Assembly (NCBI GenBank): GCA_020249265.1
Contig: JADCGA010000011.1
Coordinates: forward strand, 1-64,000
DNA from: Roseomonas sp.
GTDB lineage: Bacteria > Pseudomonadota > Alphaproteobacteria > Acetobacterales > Acetobacteraceae
Reading direction: 5' to 3'
DNA length: 64,000 nt
The notes beneath the pieces were generated by a model, which saw nothing but the letters and a program-made list of their open reading frames with translations, did not search any database and was not told the DNA's origin. A program made the translations under genes and the position numbers. Of the stretch, positions 54,705 to 62,912 are shown piece after piece. Position 1 is the stretch's first letter; every line of letters starts with the position of its first letter.

Positions 54705-55606
54705 GCCAGTGATTCTTCCAAGCGCCGTTCTGGCTGCCGGTTGGTCTGGTGTCCGCCTACGGGCTGCGCCGGCGCTTGAAAGCCAACAAACATATAACCG
54801 ATCAGGCGGATGGACCGCAGCACTTGCGGGTGTCGCGGATCTTCTTCAAGCTTGCGCCGAAGCCGTACAACCAGATTATCCACCGACCGATCATCAATGC
54901 GACAACTGCGGTGGTAGACAGCCTCCGATATCTGATCGCGGCTGACAGGCACACCGGGCTGCCTAACCAGGCATGCAAGCAGGTCAAATTCTGCCGTGGT
55001 TGCCGAACAGCTGCTACCATCAGGGCGATAGATCTCACGACGCGTAAGGCACAGCTTCCAGCCAAGCCCCAATTCAACCACGCGTGAAGGCACGCTTGAT
55101 GGTGAAGGGTAAGTGCGCGTCTCCAGTTGCGGGGGTCGTCCCAGGCGCGAATCGGGAAGGCCGCGGCGCAGCGCCGCGCGAATACGCGCCAGGATCTCCC
55201 CGGGGCTGGTTGGGATCACCATGCATGCATCGCAGCCCGCTTCAAGCAGCGCCACCCTGGCTGCCTCATCATTATCCATACCAAGCACGATGCAGAACAC
55301 ATCAGAGCGTGCGCGTATCTGGTGGATGGAGCCTGGCGCATCCCTCAGCATGCTCCTCACTTGCAGGATCACGATGTCAGGCCGCAGCGAATATTCCTGT
55401 GCCTCAACGCCCGAAAGCAATTCACCAAATGTGGCACAATGGCTGACGGCGAGCCCGTGCTGTTCAAGATAGGACCCCAATTCTGCAACCAGGGCTCGTT
55501 GCTCGCCAAGGATTGAAATCCGCAATGAACGGCTTTGCGGAAAAAACTGCAGATTGGGGCGCCCGAGGAACGATAACTCGGCTTTCTTTGATTTCACTCC
55601 ACGCAT
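54701..55606 (-). CDS. OmpR/PhoB-type DNA-binding regulator with degenerate receiver domain
   Basis: 301 aa from the ATG at 55606, which has GGGGGAG 6-7 bases upstream; the ATG at 55627 has no such site. The C-terminal winged helix is clear: 'TTAEFDLLACLVRQPGVPVS', 'VDNLVVRLRRKLEEDPRHPQ', 'LRSIRLIGYMF'. The N-terminal domain has a receiver-like pattern, but the acidic pocket reads 'SILGEQR', the acceptor Asp position reads Q in 'PDIVILQVRS', and the Lys position is replaced in 'MVIPTSPGE'. It is unlikely to be phosphorylated, so activity probably depends on ligand, partner or amount. No sensor kinase gene is nearby. Confidence 0.85.
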   Translation of the reverse strand: MRGVKSKKAELSFLGRPNLQFFPQSRSLRISILGEQRALVAELGSYLEQHGLAVSHCATFGELLSGVEAQEYSLRPDIVILQVRSMLRDAPGSIHQIRARSDVFCIVLGMDNDEAARVALLEAGCDACMVIPTSPGEILARIRAALRRGLPDSRLGRPPQLETRTYPSPSSVPSRVVELGLGWKLCLTRREIYRPDGSSCSATTAEFDLLACLVRQPGVPVSRDQISEAVYHRSCRIDDRSVDNLVVRLRRKLEEDPRHPQVLRSIRLIGYMFVGFQAPAQPVGGHQTNRQPERRLEESLA

Positions 55607-55621
55607 GAAGACTCCCCCCAC

Positions 55622-55677
55622 GCTCAAAAGACTTCACGAAAGACGAGCGGGTTCACGCCCGTAGGGGCGTTTTGAGC
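55622..55677 (-). promoter_or_regulatory. Inverted-repeat leader of the regulator gene
   Basis: GCTCAAAA (55622-55629) and TTTTGAGC (55670-55677) flank an inner hairpin ACGCCC/GGGCGT (55655-55660, 55665-55670). In the transcript, this fold would sit right before the GGGGGGAG ribosome site of the gene at 54701-55606, so it may hide or expose it. Confidence 0.4.
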
Positions 55678-55693
55678 ACAGGAGGGGCAGGAA

Positions 55694-55715
55694 CTCTGTG
55701 ATCTTTGTTACAGAG
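55694..55715. promoter_or_regulatory. Candidate operator palindrome upstream of the regulator
   Basis: CTCTGT and ACAGAG are perfect inverted 6-mers spaced by 10 bases, about 90 bases upstream of the regulator start. The spacing fits one helical turn between half-site centres, as for a dimeric regulator. The binder is unknown; autoregulation is one option. Confidence 0.35.
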
Positions 55716-55892
55716 CACGGCACTATTCTAGCACATTGCGCTGAACCGCCCCGCTTTTGCCGGGGGCCTACCGCAAGGGGATGAAGCCGCACGCGCGCGG
55801 CCCAGGGTGCGCATACGGGTCCGCATGGGATCTGCGTGAAACGGTGCGATTTTTCAGGAGGGGGGAAGAACCTGCGAACCCCTTGATTTCAT

Positions 55893-55968
<76 letters not shown>

Positions 55969-56038
55969 GGCGACCAGGGCGAGCCCCGGTGCGACCAAGG
56001 CGGGCTTCATACCGCCCGGGGCGGTTTTGTCCAGCCCC

Positions 56039-56539
56039 TTAGCCGGCTGACGCCAGCATCCGCCGCCCATGAATAAACCCATAGGTCGGGAAATGCGTGC
56101 CGCCGAAATCATCCGCTGGCGGATACCAAACCCGCACCAGGGACCAATCGCCCCGTGGCGAGACATCCAGCACTGGTTGATCCCGCGCGATCTGCCCCCT
56201 CGCCCGCCCGGTCGCCCAATTGGCGTGATCCACGCGGATTTCACGGGCCGAAATCACGCGCGACACCACCGCGACATGCCCCTGCGGGTTGCGGCTAGTG
56301 CGTTGAAAGACCAGCACGCTGCCGGGCTGGGGCGCCCCAGAACGTTCATATTGCCCGGCTGCCGCATGCCACCATTGCCAGGCATGGCCGCTGATCCTTA
56401 GCCCCGAACGCTCCCGCGCGAAGGGCACGCAGGACATATCCCCGCCGGCATAGCCAGGCACACCAGAACGCGAGCCCATACGCCCGGAAGCGCAGCCGGC
56501 AAGAACGAATAACAGCCCCATCGTGACCATGCGCCGCAT
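56039..56539 (-). CDS. CHAP-domain lipoprotein
   Basis: 166 aa from the ATG at 56539 (AGGGGG 9 bases upstream). Lipoprotein signal 'GLLFVLAGCASG' with the lipobox Cys. The rest is a CHAP/NlpC-like amidase domain: nucleophile Cys in 'MSCVPFARERSG', His in 'PQGHVAVVSR', polar third residue in 'VDHANWATG'. Expected to cut peptidoglycan cross-link amides at the cell envelope. A single gene next to tRNA-Lys. Confidence 0.8.
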   Translation of the reverse strand: MRRMVTMGLLFVLAGCASGRMGSRSGVPGYAGGDMSCVPFARERSGLRISGHAWQWWHAAAGQYERSGAPQPGSVLVFQRTSRNPQGHVAVVSRVISAREIRVDHANWATGRARGQIARDQPVLDVSPRGDWSLVRVWYPPADDFGGTHFPTYGFIHGRRMLASAG

Positions 56540-56613
56540 GATCGCGAACCCCCTGAATTTCCCCACGCGAAGTCTAGCAGAATCGCCGCTCTCTGCATCA
56601 AAAAATCGGCACG

Positions 56614-56643
56614 AAAAAAAGGCGCCCCGCTGTACGGGACGCC
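56614..56643 (-). terminator. Intrinsic terminator of the thiolase/DUF35 operon
   Basis: On the minus strand GGCGTCCCG, a 5-base loop and CGGGGCGCC (one G-T pair) are followed by seven T. It lies 22 bases beyond the stop of the OB-fold gene. Confidence 0.9.
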
Positions 56644-56665
56644 CCTTTCCAAAAAGCCTAACCGA

Positions 56666-57064
56666 TCACACCGGGGTGAACATGAAGGCCGGCGGCCCAT
56701 CACCCTGGGTTGGCTTGAACACCAGCTTGACCTTCTGGCCGATCTTCAAACTATCCAGATCGCAATCAACGATATTGGTGAAAACACGAATGCCTTCATC
56801 CAACTCAACATACGCGACGCAATAGGGTTCCTTGGTGCGCATCACCGTGAAGGTATAGATGCTGCCGGTGCCCTTGGCCTCCACCAATTCAATATTGTTG
56901 GAAAGCGTGAAGGGCGAACAGCCGCGCGGATACCAGAAGAACTTGCCGGTATCCTTGCACTTGCCGATCAGCAGCTTGCCGGCGCGCGCGCCATCAAAGA
57001 AGGGCTGATTGGTCGGGTCCGTCTTGATTTCCGGCAGGGCCCGGTTGAATGCCATGGTGGCCAT
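56666..57064 (-). CDS. OB-fold acyl-CoA-associated protein (DUF35-type)
   Basis: 132 aa, GGGAG before the start. It matches the Zn-ribbon/OB-fold partners of SCP2-type thiolases: 'FFDGARAGKLLIGKC', 'GSIYTFTVMRTKEPYCVAYV', 'LKIGQKVKLVFKPTQ'. In family members the N-terminal ribbon has two CxxC pairs; here only 'GKCKDTG' and 'PRGCSPF' remain, so zinc binding is doubtful. Translated right after the thiolase (gap 5 bases), and likely its partner in acyl-CoA binding. Confidence 0.85.
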   Translation of the reverse strand: MATMAFNRALPEIKTDPTNQPFFDGARAGKLLIGKCKDTGKFFWYPRGCSPFTLSNNIELVEAKGTGSIYTFTVMRTKEPYCVAYVELDEGIRVFTNIVDCDLDSLKIGQKVKLVFKPTQGDGPPAFMFTPV

Positions 57065-57069
57065 ATCGC

Positions 57070-58242
57070 TTACTCCCTTTCCAGAATGACAGTGGCGCTG
57101 CCATGGCGCGTGCCGAGCAAGCCGCCCGTGCCATGCGCCAGCGCCAGCGTGCAGCCAGGCACCTGCACCTTGGGGTGAGCCTCATGGCGCAATTGCCGCA
57201 CCGCTTCGATCACCTTGGTCATGCCGCCACGATTGGCCGGGTGGTTGTTGCAAAGCCCACCGCCATCCGTATTGAAGGGCAGCTTGCCCACGCCGGAAAT
57301 CAAATTGCCATCGGCCACGAACTTCCCGCCTTCACCTTTTTTGCAGAAGCCCAAATCTTCCAATTGGATCAGCACGGTGATCGTGAAGCTGTCATAGATT
57401 GAAGCGTATTGAATATCCTTGGGCGACACGCCGGCTTCTTCAAAAGCCTGCGGGCCAGACCAGACAGCGCCGGAATAGGTCAAATCCGTATAGCCAGCAT
57501 TCTGGTTCTTGGTCGCTTCGCCATGACCCTTCACCTTCACCAAAGGCCGCTTCAGCGATTTAGCGATTTCGGGGCGCGTGACAATCAGCGCGCCGCCGCC
57601 ATCGGAAATCACGCAGCAATCCAGCCGGTGCAGCGGGTCTGACACCATGGGCGAATTCACCACATCTTCCACCGTCACCACCTTGGGCAACATGGCGTGC
57701 GGGTTGTACTGCGCATGATGCGAAGCCGCCACCTTGATCCAGGCGAGCTGCTCTGACGTGGTGCCATATTCATACATGTGGCGCATGGCGCACATGGCAT
57801 AGGCATTCGCAACCGTGCGGCCATAGACAATTTCAAACGGATCATCCGGCACATTCACGCCCCAGGAACGCGGCGCCGTGCCGGTGGCCATCGCCTCTGC
57901 GCGCGGGCGGCCCGCCAGCGTGATCAGCGCGATATTGCACTTGCCGAGCGCGATCGCTTCCACCGCATGGCCGACATGCATCACATAAGAACAGCCACCC
58001 ATATCCGTGGAATCGAGGTGCTTCAGCTTCGTCAGCCCCAGATAATCCGCCATATTGAGCGGCCCAAGCCCCGGCGCAGCGCCGGTGCAGAAAAACCCGT
58101 CCACATCATCCTTGGAAAGCCCGGCATCCTGCAGCGCGCCATAGGCGACTTCAGCATGCAACTGGGCCACGGATGTATTATCGGCCTTGCGGGTCGGGTG
58201 TTCGAAAGCCCCAACGATATAGCCCTTGCCATTGGTACTCAT
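57070..58242 (-). CDS. SCP-x-type thiolase/acetyl-CoA acetyltransferase
   Basis: 390 aa, GGAGGA upstream. Thiolase-family fold: 'HAEVAYGALQDAGLSKDDVD', 'DMGGCSYVMHVGHAVEAIA' (candidate nucleophile Cys), 'NSPMVSDPLHRLDCCVISDG', and the end 'LALAHGTGGLLGTRHGSATV' with the catalytic-type HGTGG. Members of this branch perform beta-ketothiolase or aldol-like chemistry on acyl-CoAs, often with a DUF35 partner, which follows directly. Specific substrate unknown. Confidence 0.88.
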   Translation of the reverse strand: MSTNGKGYIVGAFEHPTRKADNTSVAQLHAEVAYGALQDAGLSKDDVDGFFCTGAAPGLGPLNMADYLGLTKLKHLDSTDMGGCSYVMHVGHAVEAIALGKCNIALITLAGRPRAEAMATGTAPRSWGVNVPDDPFEIVYGRTVANAYAMCAMRHMYEYGTTSEQLAWIKVAASHHAQYNPHAMLPKVVTVEDVVNSPMVSDPLHRLDCCVISDGGGALIVTRPEIAKSLKRPLVKVKGHGEATKNQNAGYTDLTYSGAVWSGPQAFEEAGVSPKDIQYASIYDSFTITVLIQLEDLGFCKKGEGGKFVADGNLISGVGKLPFNTDGGGLCNNHPANRGGMTKVIEAVRQLRHEAHPKVQVPGCTLALAHGTGGLLGTRHGSATVILERE

Positions 58243-58332
58243 GAGTGGCGTTTATCCTCCTCGATTTTGGTGACGGGATGGAAGCAGCGCCGGGGCGGCT
58301 TGTCACCCCCCCCGGTGCGCAGAAAAGCCATT

Positions 58333-59121
58333 TCAGCGCGGCGCGGCCATCACGGGCACGGCAATGCCAAGCCCATCGCGGGGCAGGCGCGCCCCGGCGC
58401 GGCGCAGTTCAGCCTCGGCAGCGCGGATTTGGCGCGCGGTTTCCTCCTGCGTGAGGTGGGAGGCGCGTTCCTTCAGCAGCGCATGGCCGCGGGCGATATC
58501 GGCCAGCACCGTCTGGTAATTCCTGATGGCGGCGGCGCGATTGGCGAATGCAGCCTCATAAAGCGCGGCCAGGTCGCGCAGGATTTGTCGGCTTGGCTCA
58601 TCGCGCGCTTCGCGCAAAAGGCGCTGATAGCGTGCGCGCGCCTGGTCTGCTGAGGCCGCTTCGGCGGGCTCAAGCGTGGTGATGGCTTCCTGCATCGCGG
58701 CAATCAGCGCTTGCACGGGCGCATCGGCTTCGCGGATGGTGGCGCGGAGTTGCGGCGCGCGCGCCAGAGAACGCCCGCGCTCCCGCAGCAGCGCCCCAAG
58801 CTCCGTAATCGCCTCGGCGCCTTTCGGGCTGATTGGGGCAACGCGCGGCGTATAAGCAGCCAAAGGGTCTTCGCGGATCGTCAAAAGCCCATCGGCGGCC
58901 AGCGTATCGAGTGCTTGCAAGTAAGTCGCCAAAGCCTGTTGCATGGCGTTGATCGCCTCGGCAGCGGGCGAGACCACAGGCGCCGCGCCCGGGCGCGTCA
59001 CCAATTCGGGATAGATCGCCGCATTGCCCGCCACATTCGCCCAATCGCGCACCGGCGCATAATCCGGCGGGCCGCAGCCGATCAGCGCTGCCACAGGCAG
59101 AAAGAAAAGCCCGCGCCGCAT
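58333..59121 (-). CDS. Putative lipoprotein of unknown function
   Basis: 262 aa from the ATG at 59121 (GGAG 10 bases upstream). Lipoprotein signal 'FFLPVAALIGCGPPDYA' with lipobox Cys about residue 16. The rest is Ala/Arg/Glu-rich and strongly helical ('MQQALATYLQALDTLAADGL', 'RYQRLLREARDEPSRQIL'), suggesting coiled-coil. No family recognised. It starts inside the stop of the MBL-fold gene, so the two share a transcript. Confidence 0.75.
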   Translation of the reverse strand: MRRGLFFLPVAALIGCGPPDYAPVRDWANVAGNAAIYPELVTRPGAAPVVSPAAEAINAMQQALATYLQALDTLAADGLLTIREDPLAAYTPRVAPISPKGAEAITELGALLRERGRSLARAPQLRATIREADAPVQALIAAMQEAITTLEPAEAASADQARARYQRLLREARDEPSRQILRDLAALYEAAFANRAAAIRNYQTVLADIARGHALLKERASHLTQEETARQIRAAEAELRRAGARLPRDGLGIAVPVMAAPR

Positions 59122-59123
59122 GG

Positions 59124-60011
59124 TCAGGATGGCTCCCAATGCCCGGCATCTTGTCGCACCGCGCCTTCGCCCGCCAGCTTGATCAAATGCGCGGTCAGGC
59201 TGCGCGCCGCTGCCGGGATCAGCCGGGGATCAAGCGCCGCACCATAAACCGGGGGCACCAAAGCCTCAGCACTCACGCGCCCGGCGCGGTGGAGTTCTTC
59301 CAGAACCCGCGCCTCTCTCTCCCGCCGATGCGCGGCCAGCGCAGCGACAAAGGGAGGCGGGTTGGGGAGTGGTGGCCCATGGCCCGGCAGATAAAGCTCA
59401 TCATCGCGCGCCTGAAGCTTAGCGAGGGAACTCATATAGGCCGCCATATCGCCATCTGGCGGGCTGACCACGCTGGTGGACCAGGACATAACATGATCCG
59501 CGCTGAACAGCGTGCGTGATGTGCCGGCATTCTCCAGCGCGAAACAAAGATGATTGGCGCAATGGCCAGGTGTGTGGAGCGCTGTCACGCGCCAATCCGC
59601 ACCGGCCACTGTGGCGCCATCGGCCAAGGTCACATCTGGGTGGAATGTATGATCGCCCCCTTCGCCGCCCTGTTCTGGCGGCGTCATATGCGGGCCGAAA
59701 CCATAGCTCGGCGCGCCGGTCGCCGCCTTCAGCGCGGCCACCCCTGGCGAATGGTCCCGATGCGTGTGGGATACAAGGATATGCGTGACGCGCTCCCCCT
59801 TCGTGGCCGCCAGCAAGGCGTTCAGATGCGCCGCATCCTCCGGGCCGGGGTCCAGGATGGCGACTGAATCCCCCCGGCCAATGATCCAGCTATTCGTGCC
59901 GCGATAGGTGAAAGGCCCGGGATTGCCGCACAGCACACGGCGCACGCCCGGCGCGGTCTGTTCCACGGCGCCCGGGGCCAGGCTGTCATTTTTCAGGAAG
60001 GGAATGCTCAT
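59124..60011 (-). CDS. MBL-fold metallo-hydrolase
   Basis: 295 aa, GAGG before the start. Metal motif 'HILVSHTHRDHSPGVAALKA' (HxHxDH), 'HTPGHCANHLCFALENAG', 'FSADHVMSWSTSVVSPPDGD' and 'LYLPGHGPPLPNP' are complete, and the C-terminal winged region resembles LACTB2-type RNases. The group includes beta-lactamase-like hydrolases and ribonucleases; no specific role assigned. Confidence 0.85.
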   Translation of the reverse strand: MSIPFLKNDSLAPGAVEQTAPGVRRVLCGNPGPFTYRGTNSWIIGRGDSVAILDPGPEDAAHLNALLAATKGERVTHILVSHTHRDHSPGVAALKAATGAPSYGFGPHMTPPEQGGEGGDHTFHPDVTLADGATVAGADWRVTALHTPGHCANHLCFALENAGTSRTLFSADHVMSWSTSVVSPPDGDMAAYMSSLAKLQARDDELYLPGHGPPLPNPPPFVAALAAHRREREARVLEELHRAGRVSAEALVPPVYGAALDPRLIPAAARSLTAHLIKLAGEGAVRQDAGHWEPS

Positions 60012-60070
60012 CGGTGGCGCCTCATTTTCGCGCTAGGGTGCGGCGAGGCCCGCCGCTTCGCAAGCCCTGC

Positions 60071-60982
60071 CTATTGCCCTTGGCGCTTCATCCGCCCGCG
60101 CACCAATTCGCGGTGCAGGATGTACAGCCCGGAAAGCACGATCAGCACCGCGCCGATGATGGTCGCGATGGTGGGCATATCGCCCCAGATCAGCCAGCCA
60201 AGCCCGACCGCCCAAAGGATCGAGGTATAGGAATAGGGCCCAAGCGAAGAGACCTCGGCCGAGGCATAGGCTTCCGTCAACATCACCTGCGCCACGCCGC
60301 CCACCAGCCCCACCAGGATCAGGATCAGCAATTCCCAAGCATTTGGCGTGGTCCAGACAAAGGGCAGCGCCACGGCCGTAAAGGCCGTCATCAGCAAGGA
60401 CTGCCAAAGCACAATGGTGGTGGAGCTTTCGGTCGCAGAAAGATTGCGCACCAGAAGCGTGGTAAGCGCAGACCAAACGCCCTGCGAAACCGCGACCGCC
60501 ATGCCGATCATCACCGCTTTTTCTGGCCAGCCCCCGCCCTGAAAGGCGCCTTGGCCAAGCGCGATCACCATAATGCCGATGAAGCCCAATATCACCGCGG
60601 ACCAGCGATGGATGCCAACCTTCTCCGCCAATAGCGGAATGGAAAGTAGCGTCACGAAAAGTGGCGTTGTGTAGGTCAGTGCGGTTTGTTCCGCCAAGGG
60701 CAGCATCGTCAGCGCCAAAAAGGAACAGCCCTGCGCCATGGTGCCGGTAAAGGCGCGCAGCATATGGGCCGGAAAGCGCCGCGTGCGCAAAATGCCCCAT
60801 TGCCGGCCTCGTGCCACGATCACGAATATCACCGGCAGCGCGAAGGCGGAACGGAAGAACATGATCTCGATGAAGGAAATGCTCTCCGCAATATCCTTGA
60901 TCATGGCGGACATGATGGTGAAAAGCGCGGTCGCGCCCAGCATCAATAGCGCGCCGCGGCGGATATCGTGGCGAAGAGCCAT
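60071..60982 (-). CDS. EamA/DMT-family transporter, tandem copy 2
   Basis: 303 aa from the ATG at 60982, coupled to the upstream stop (TGATG); the frame back to 61168 runs through the dispersed repeat. Ten membrane helices in two EamA repeats: 'FIEIMFFRSAFALPVIFVIV', 'EQTALTYTTPLFVTLLSIPL', 'YSYTSILWAVGLGWLIWGDM'. Likely exports or exchanges a small metabolite; cargo unknown. Paralogue of the gene directly upstream. Confidence 0.88.
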   Translation of the reverse strand: MALRHDIRRGALLMLGATALFTIMSAMIKDIAESISFIEIMFFRSAFALPVIFVIVARGRQWGILRTRRFPAHMLRAFTGTMAQGCSFLALTMLPLAEQTALTYTTPLFVTLLSIPLLAEKVGIHRWSAVILGFIGIMVIALGQGAFQGGGWPEKAVMIGMAVAVSQGVWSALTTLLVRNLSATESSTTIVLWQSLLMTAFTAVALPFVWTTPNAWELLILILVGLVGGVAQVMLTEAYASAEVSSLGPYSYTSILWAVGLGWLIWGDMPTIATIIGAVLIVLSGLYILHRELVRGRMKRQGQ

Positions 60983-61965
60983 CAGGCGGTGTCCTTCATG
61001 GTGTTTTTGGTCGCATTTTCCGGGTCGCCAAGCGATCTCGCTTGGCTTGAAAATGCTCCGGCACGTTCCGCCGCCCGCCGCACCTGTTCGCGATACACAT
61101 TGTAAAGCCCTGCCGCCACCACCAGGGACGCGCCGGCAAGCGTGGTCCAGCCCGGCACCTCGGCCCAAATCAGAAAGCCGATCACGCCACCGATCAGCAA
61201 AGGCGAATATTCAAAGGGCGCAAGCACGGAAACCGGCGCCAGCGCAAAGGCGCGGGCGAACATCAAATGCGCCATGCCGTTGAAGACGCCAAACAACACC
61301 AGCAGCAGCATGGTATTGGTGGAAGGCAGCAAGGATGGCGGCGGGAAGGCCGGCAGGAACAGCAAGCCCATCGGGATATGGGCCATCATCAACCAGAAGG
61401 CGATGGCGGCGGGGCCATCACTGACCGAGAGCATCCGTGTCCAGATGCGCGTGACCGACATCAACACCACCGCGCCAAGCAGCGCCGCCGTTTCAATGCG
61501 CCACAAATCGCCGGAGGGCTGCAACATGATCAGCACGCCGCCAAAGCCGATCATGGTGGAAGTCCAGCGCCGCCAGCCGACTTTCTCGCCCAACAACGGA
61601 ATGGCGAAAAGCGTCATCAGCAAGGGCGTGGCGCAGGCAACCGCGTAGGAATCAACCAGCGGCATGCCCTGCGCCCAGGCCCAATACCAGGTGGCTGAGA
61701 CGGAGCAATGCAGCAACCCGCGCCAGGCGAGCAGGCGTCGGTTATTCGGGAAAAGTCCCCGCCCGCGCGTGAGGATCACCACCGTGATGCCGCCCACCAC
61801 GCCGCGCCAAATCATGGCCATGGCCGCGCCCACTTCCGGCAGCGCCCATTTCACCGCGGCATCGGCGCCGGTGATGACAATATAGGCCACAAGGATAATG
61901 CCGATGCCGCGCAAAGTCTCGGCCCCGGTCGGCACAGTAAGCGTGTTTTTGGGCGCCTCAGCCAT
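60982..61965 (-). CDS. EamA/DMT-family transporter, tandem copy 1
   Basis: 327 aa from the ATG at 61965; a GTG at 62022 is possible. Two EamA repeats: 'GAAMAMIWRGVVGGITVVIL', 'DSYAVACATPLLMTLFAIPL', 'PFEYSPLLIGGVIGFLIWAE'. The last ~25 residues ('AFSSQARSLGDPENATKN') are encoded by the dispersed palindromic repeat at 61013-61056, so the native tail was probably shorter or replaced. Cargo unknown. Confidence 0.87.
   Translation of the reverse strand: MAEAPKNTLTVPTGAETLRGIGIILVAYIVITGADAAVKWALPEVGAAMAMIWRGVVGGITVVILTRGRGLFPNNRRLLAWRGLLHCSVSATWYWAWAQGMPLVDSYAVACATPLLMTLFAIPLLGEKVGWRRWTSTMIGFGGVLIMLQPSGDLWRIETAALLGAVVLMSVTRIWTRMLSVSDGPAAIAFWLMMAHIPMGLLFLPAFPPPSLLPSTNTMLLLVLFGVFNGMAHLMFARAFALAPVSVLAPFEYSPLLIGGVIGFLIWAEVPGWTTLAGASLVVAAGLYNVYREQVRRAAERAGAFSSQARSLGDPENATKNTMKDTA
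61013..61056. repeat. Dispersed palindromic repeat, copy 2, inside a coding tail
   Basis: GCATTTTC ... GAAAATGC with inner stem GCCAAGCG/CGCTTGGC, the same length and layout as copy 1 at 26768. About 36 of 44 positions match, and the differing stem bases remain paired. It lies in the 3' end of the EamA gene, where it encodes the extra C-terminal residues. Confidence 0.8.
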
Positions 61966-62166
61966 GTGGGGGGCGGCTTTTAGCGGCTTGGTCTGGCGTG
62001 GCCCCGGCAAGGGCGCCCGCACGGTGCGGCGCGGGCAAGGGTGATGGCGATTGCATGTTTATTGGGCGTAGTTTCGGCTTGGATGGGGGGTATTGCAAGC
62101 CAAATAAGGCAGGCTTAAGCGCGCCGCGCCTTGTTCCCGCCCTGCCACGATGCGAAACACTCGCCC

Positions 62167-62898
62167 GTGGAAGCCGCCGAATATGATCTGATGGACGCGG
62201 TGGAGGAGCGCATGTGGTGGTACCGCGCGCTGCACCTTCGTGTCCTTGATGCCTTGCACCGCCGCCCCGGCGCGCCGGGGGCGTTGCTTGATGCCGGCTG
62301 CGGCACGGGTGGGCTGCTGTGGCGGCTGGTAGGCAAGCCCGGGCGCGCCCTGGTCGGGCTGGATTTCAACCCGGAAGCCGCACGTCGCGCCGGCGCCAAA
62401 TCCGGCGCGCTCACCACCGGGGGGGATGCCAATCGCCTGCCCTTCGCCGATGCAAGCTTCGGCGCTTTGGTCAGCCTGGACGTATTGTGCCACCGCGCCG
62501 TGGACCCAGGCCTGGCACTGGCCGAGTTTCATCGCGTGCTGAAGCCAGGCGGTGCCCTGGTGCTGAACCTGCCGGCCTTTGATTGGCTGCATTCGGCACA
62601 TGATATACGCGTGCATAATGCGCGGCGCTTCACTGGGGATCAGGCCCGCGCGCTGCTTGAACAGGCCGGCTTTGCCGCCATTGAAACCCGCTATTGGAAT
62701 GCGCTGCTGCTGCCGCTCATGATCCTGCAACGCAAGATTCTGAAATCCGATGCTGCGGCCAAAAGCGATGTCGCCCCCTTCCCGCCATGGTTGGATGCCA
62801 TGCTCTACGCTGTAACGGGTCTGGAGCGGATGCTCGCCCGGATCGGTCTGCGCTACCCGGCAGGCGGTTCGGTGCTGGTGATCGCAACCCGGCCCTGA
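62167..62898 (+). CDS. Class I SAM-dependent methyltransferase
   Basis: 243 aa from a GTG at 62167; a TTG at 62131 is an alternative and neither has a strong ribosome site. Opens 'AEYDLMDAVEERMWWYRALH'. SAM-binding motif 'LLDAGCGTGGLLWRL', acidic end of strand 2 in 'LVGLDFNPEA', and 'FHRVLKPGGALVLNLPAFD'. Methyl acceptor unknown. The GT2 gene follows by 14 bases, so a modification pathway for a lipid-linked or surface glycan is plausible. Confidence 0.82.
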   Translation: MEAAEYDLMDAVEERMWWYRALHLRVLDALHRRPGAPGALLDAGCGTGGLLWRLVGKPGRALVGLDFNPEAARRAGAKSGALTTGGDANRLPFADASFGALVSLDVLCHRAVDPGLALAEFHRVLKPGGALVLNLPAFDWLHSAHDIRVHNARRFTGDQARALLEQAGFAAIETRYWNALLLPLMILQRKILKSDAAAKSDVAPFPPWLDAMLYAVTGLERMLARIGLRYPAGGSVLVIATRP

Positions 62899-62912
62899 GA
62901 ATGGAGAACCCC

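Noticed and set aside
60983-61168. N-terminal extension of the second EamA gene
   Set aside because: It is a read through the dispersed repeat; the TGATG-coupled ATG at 60982 fits the family.
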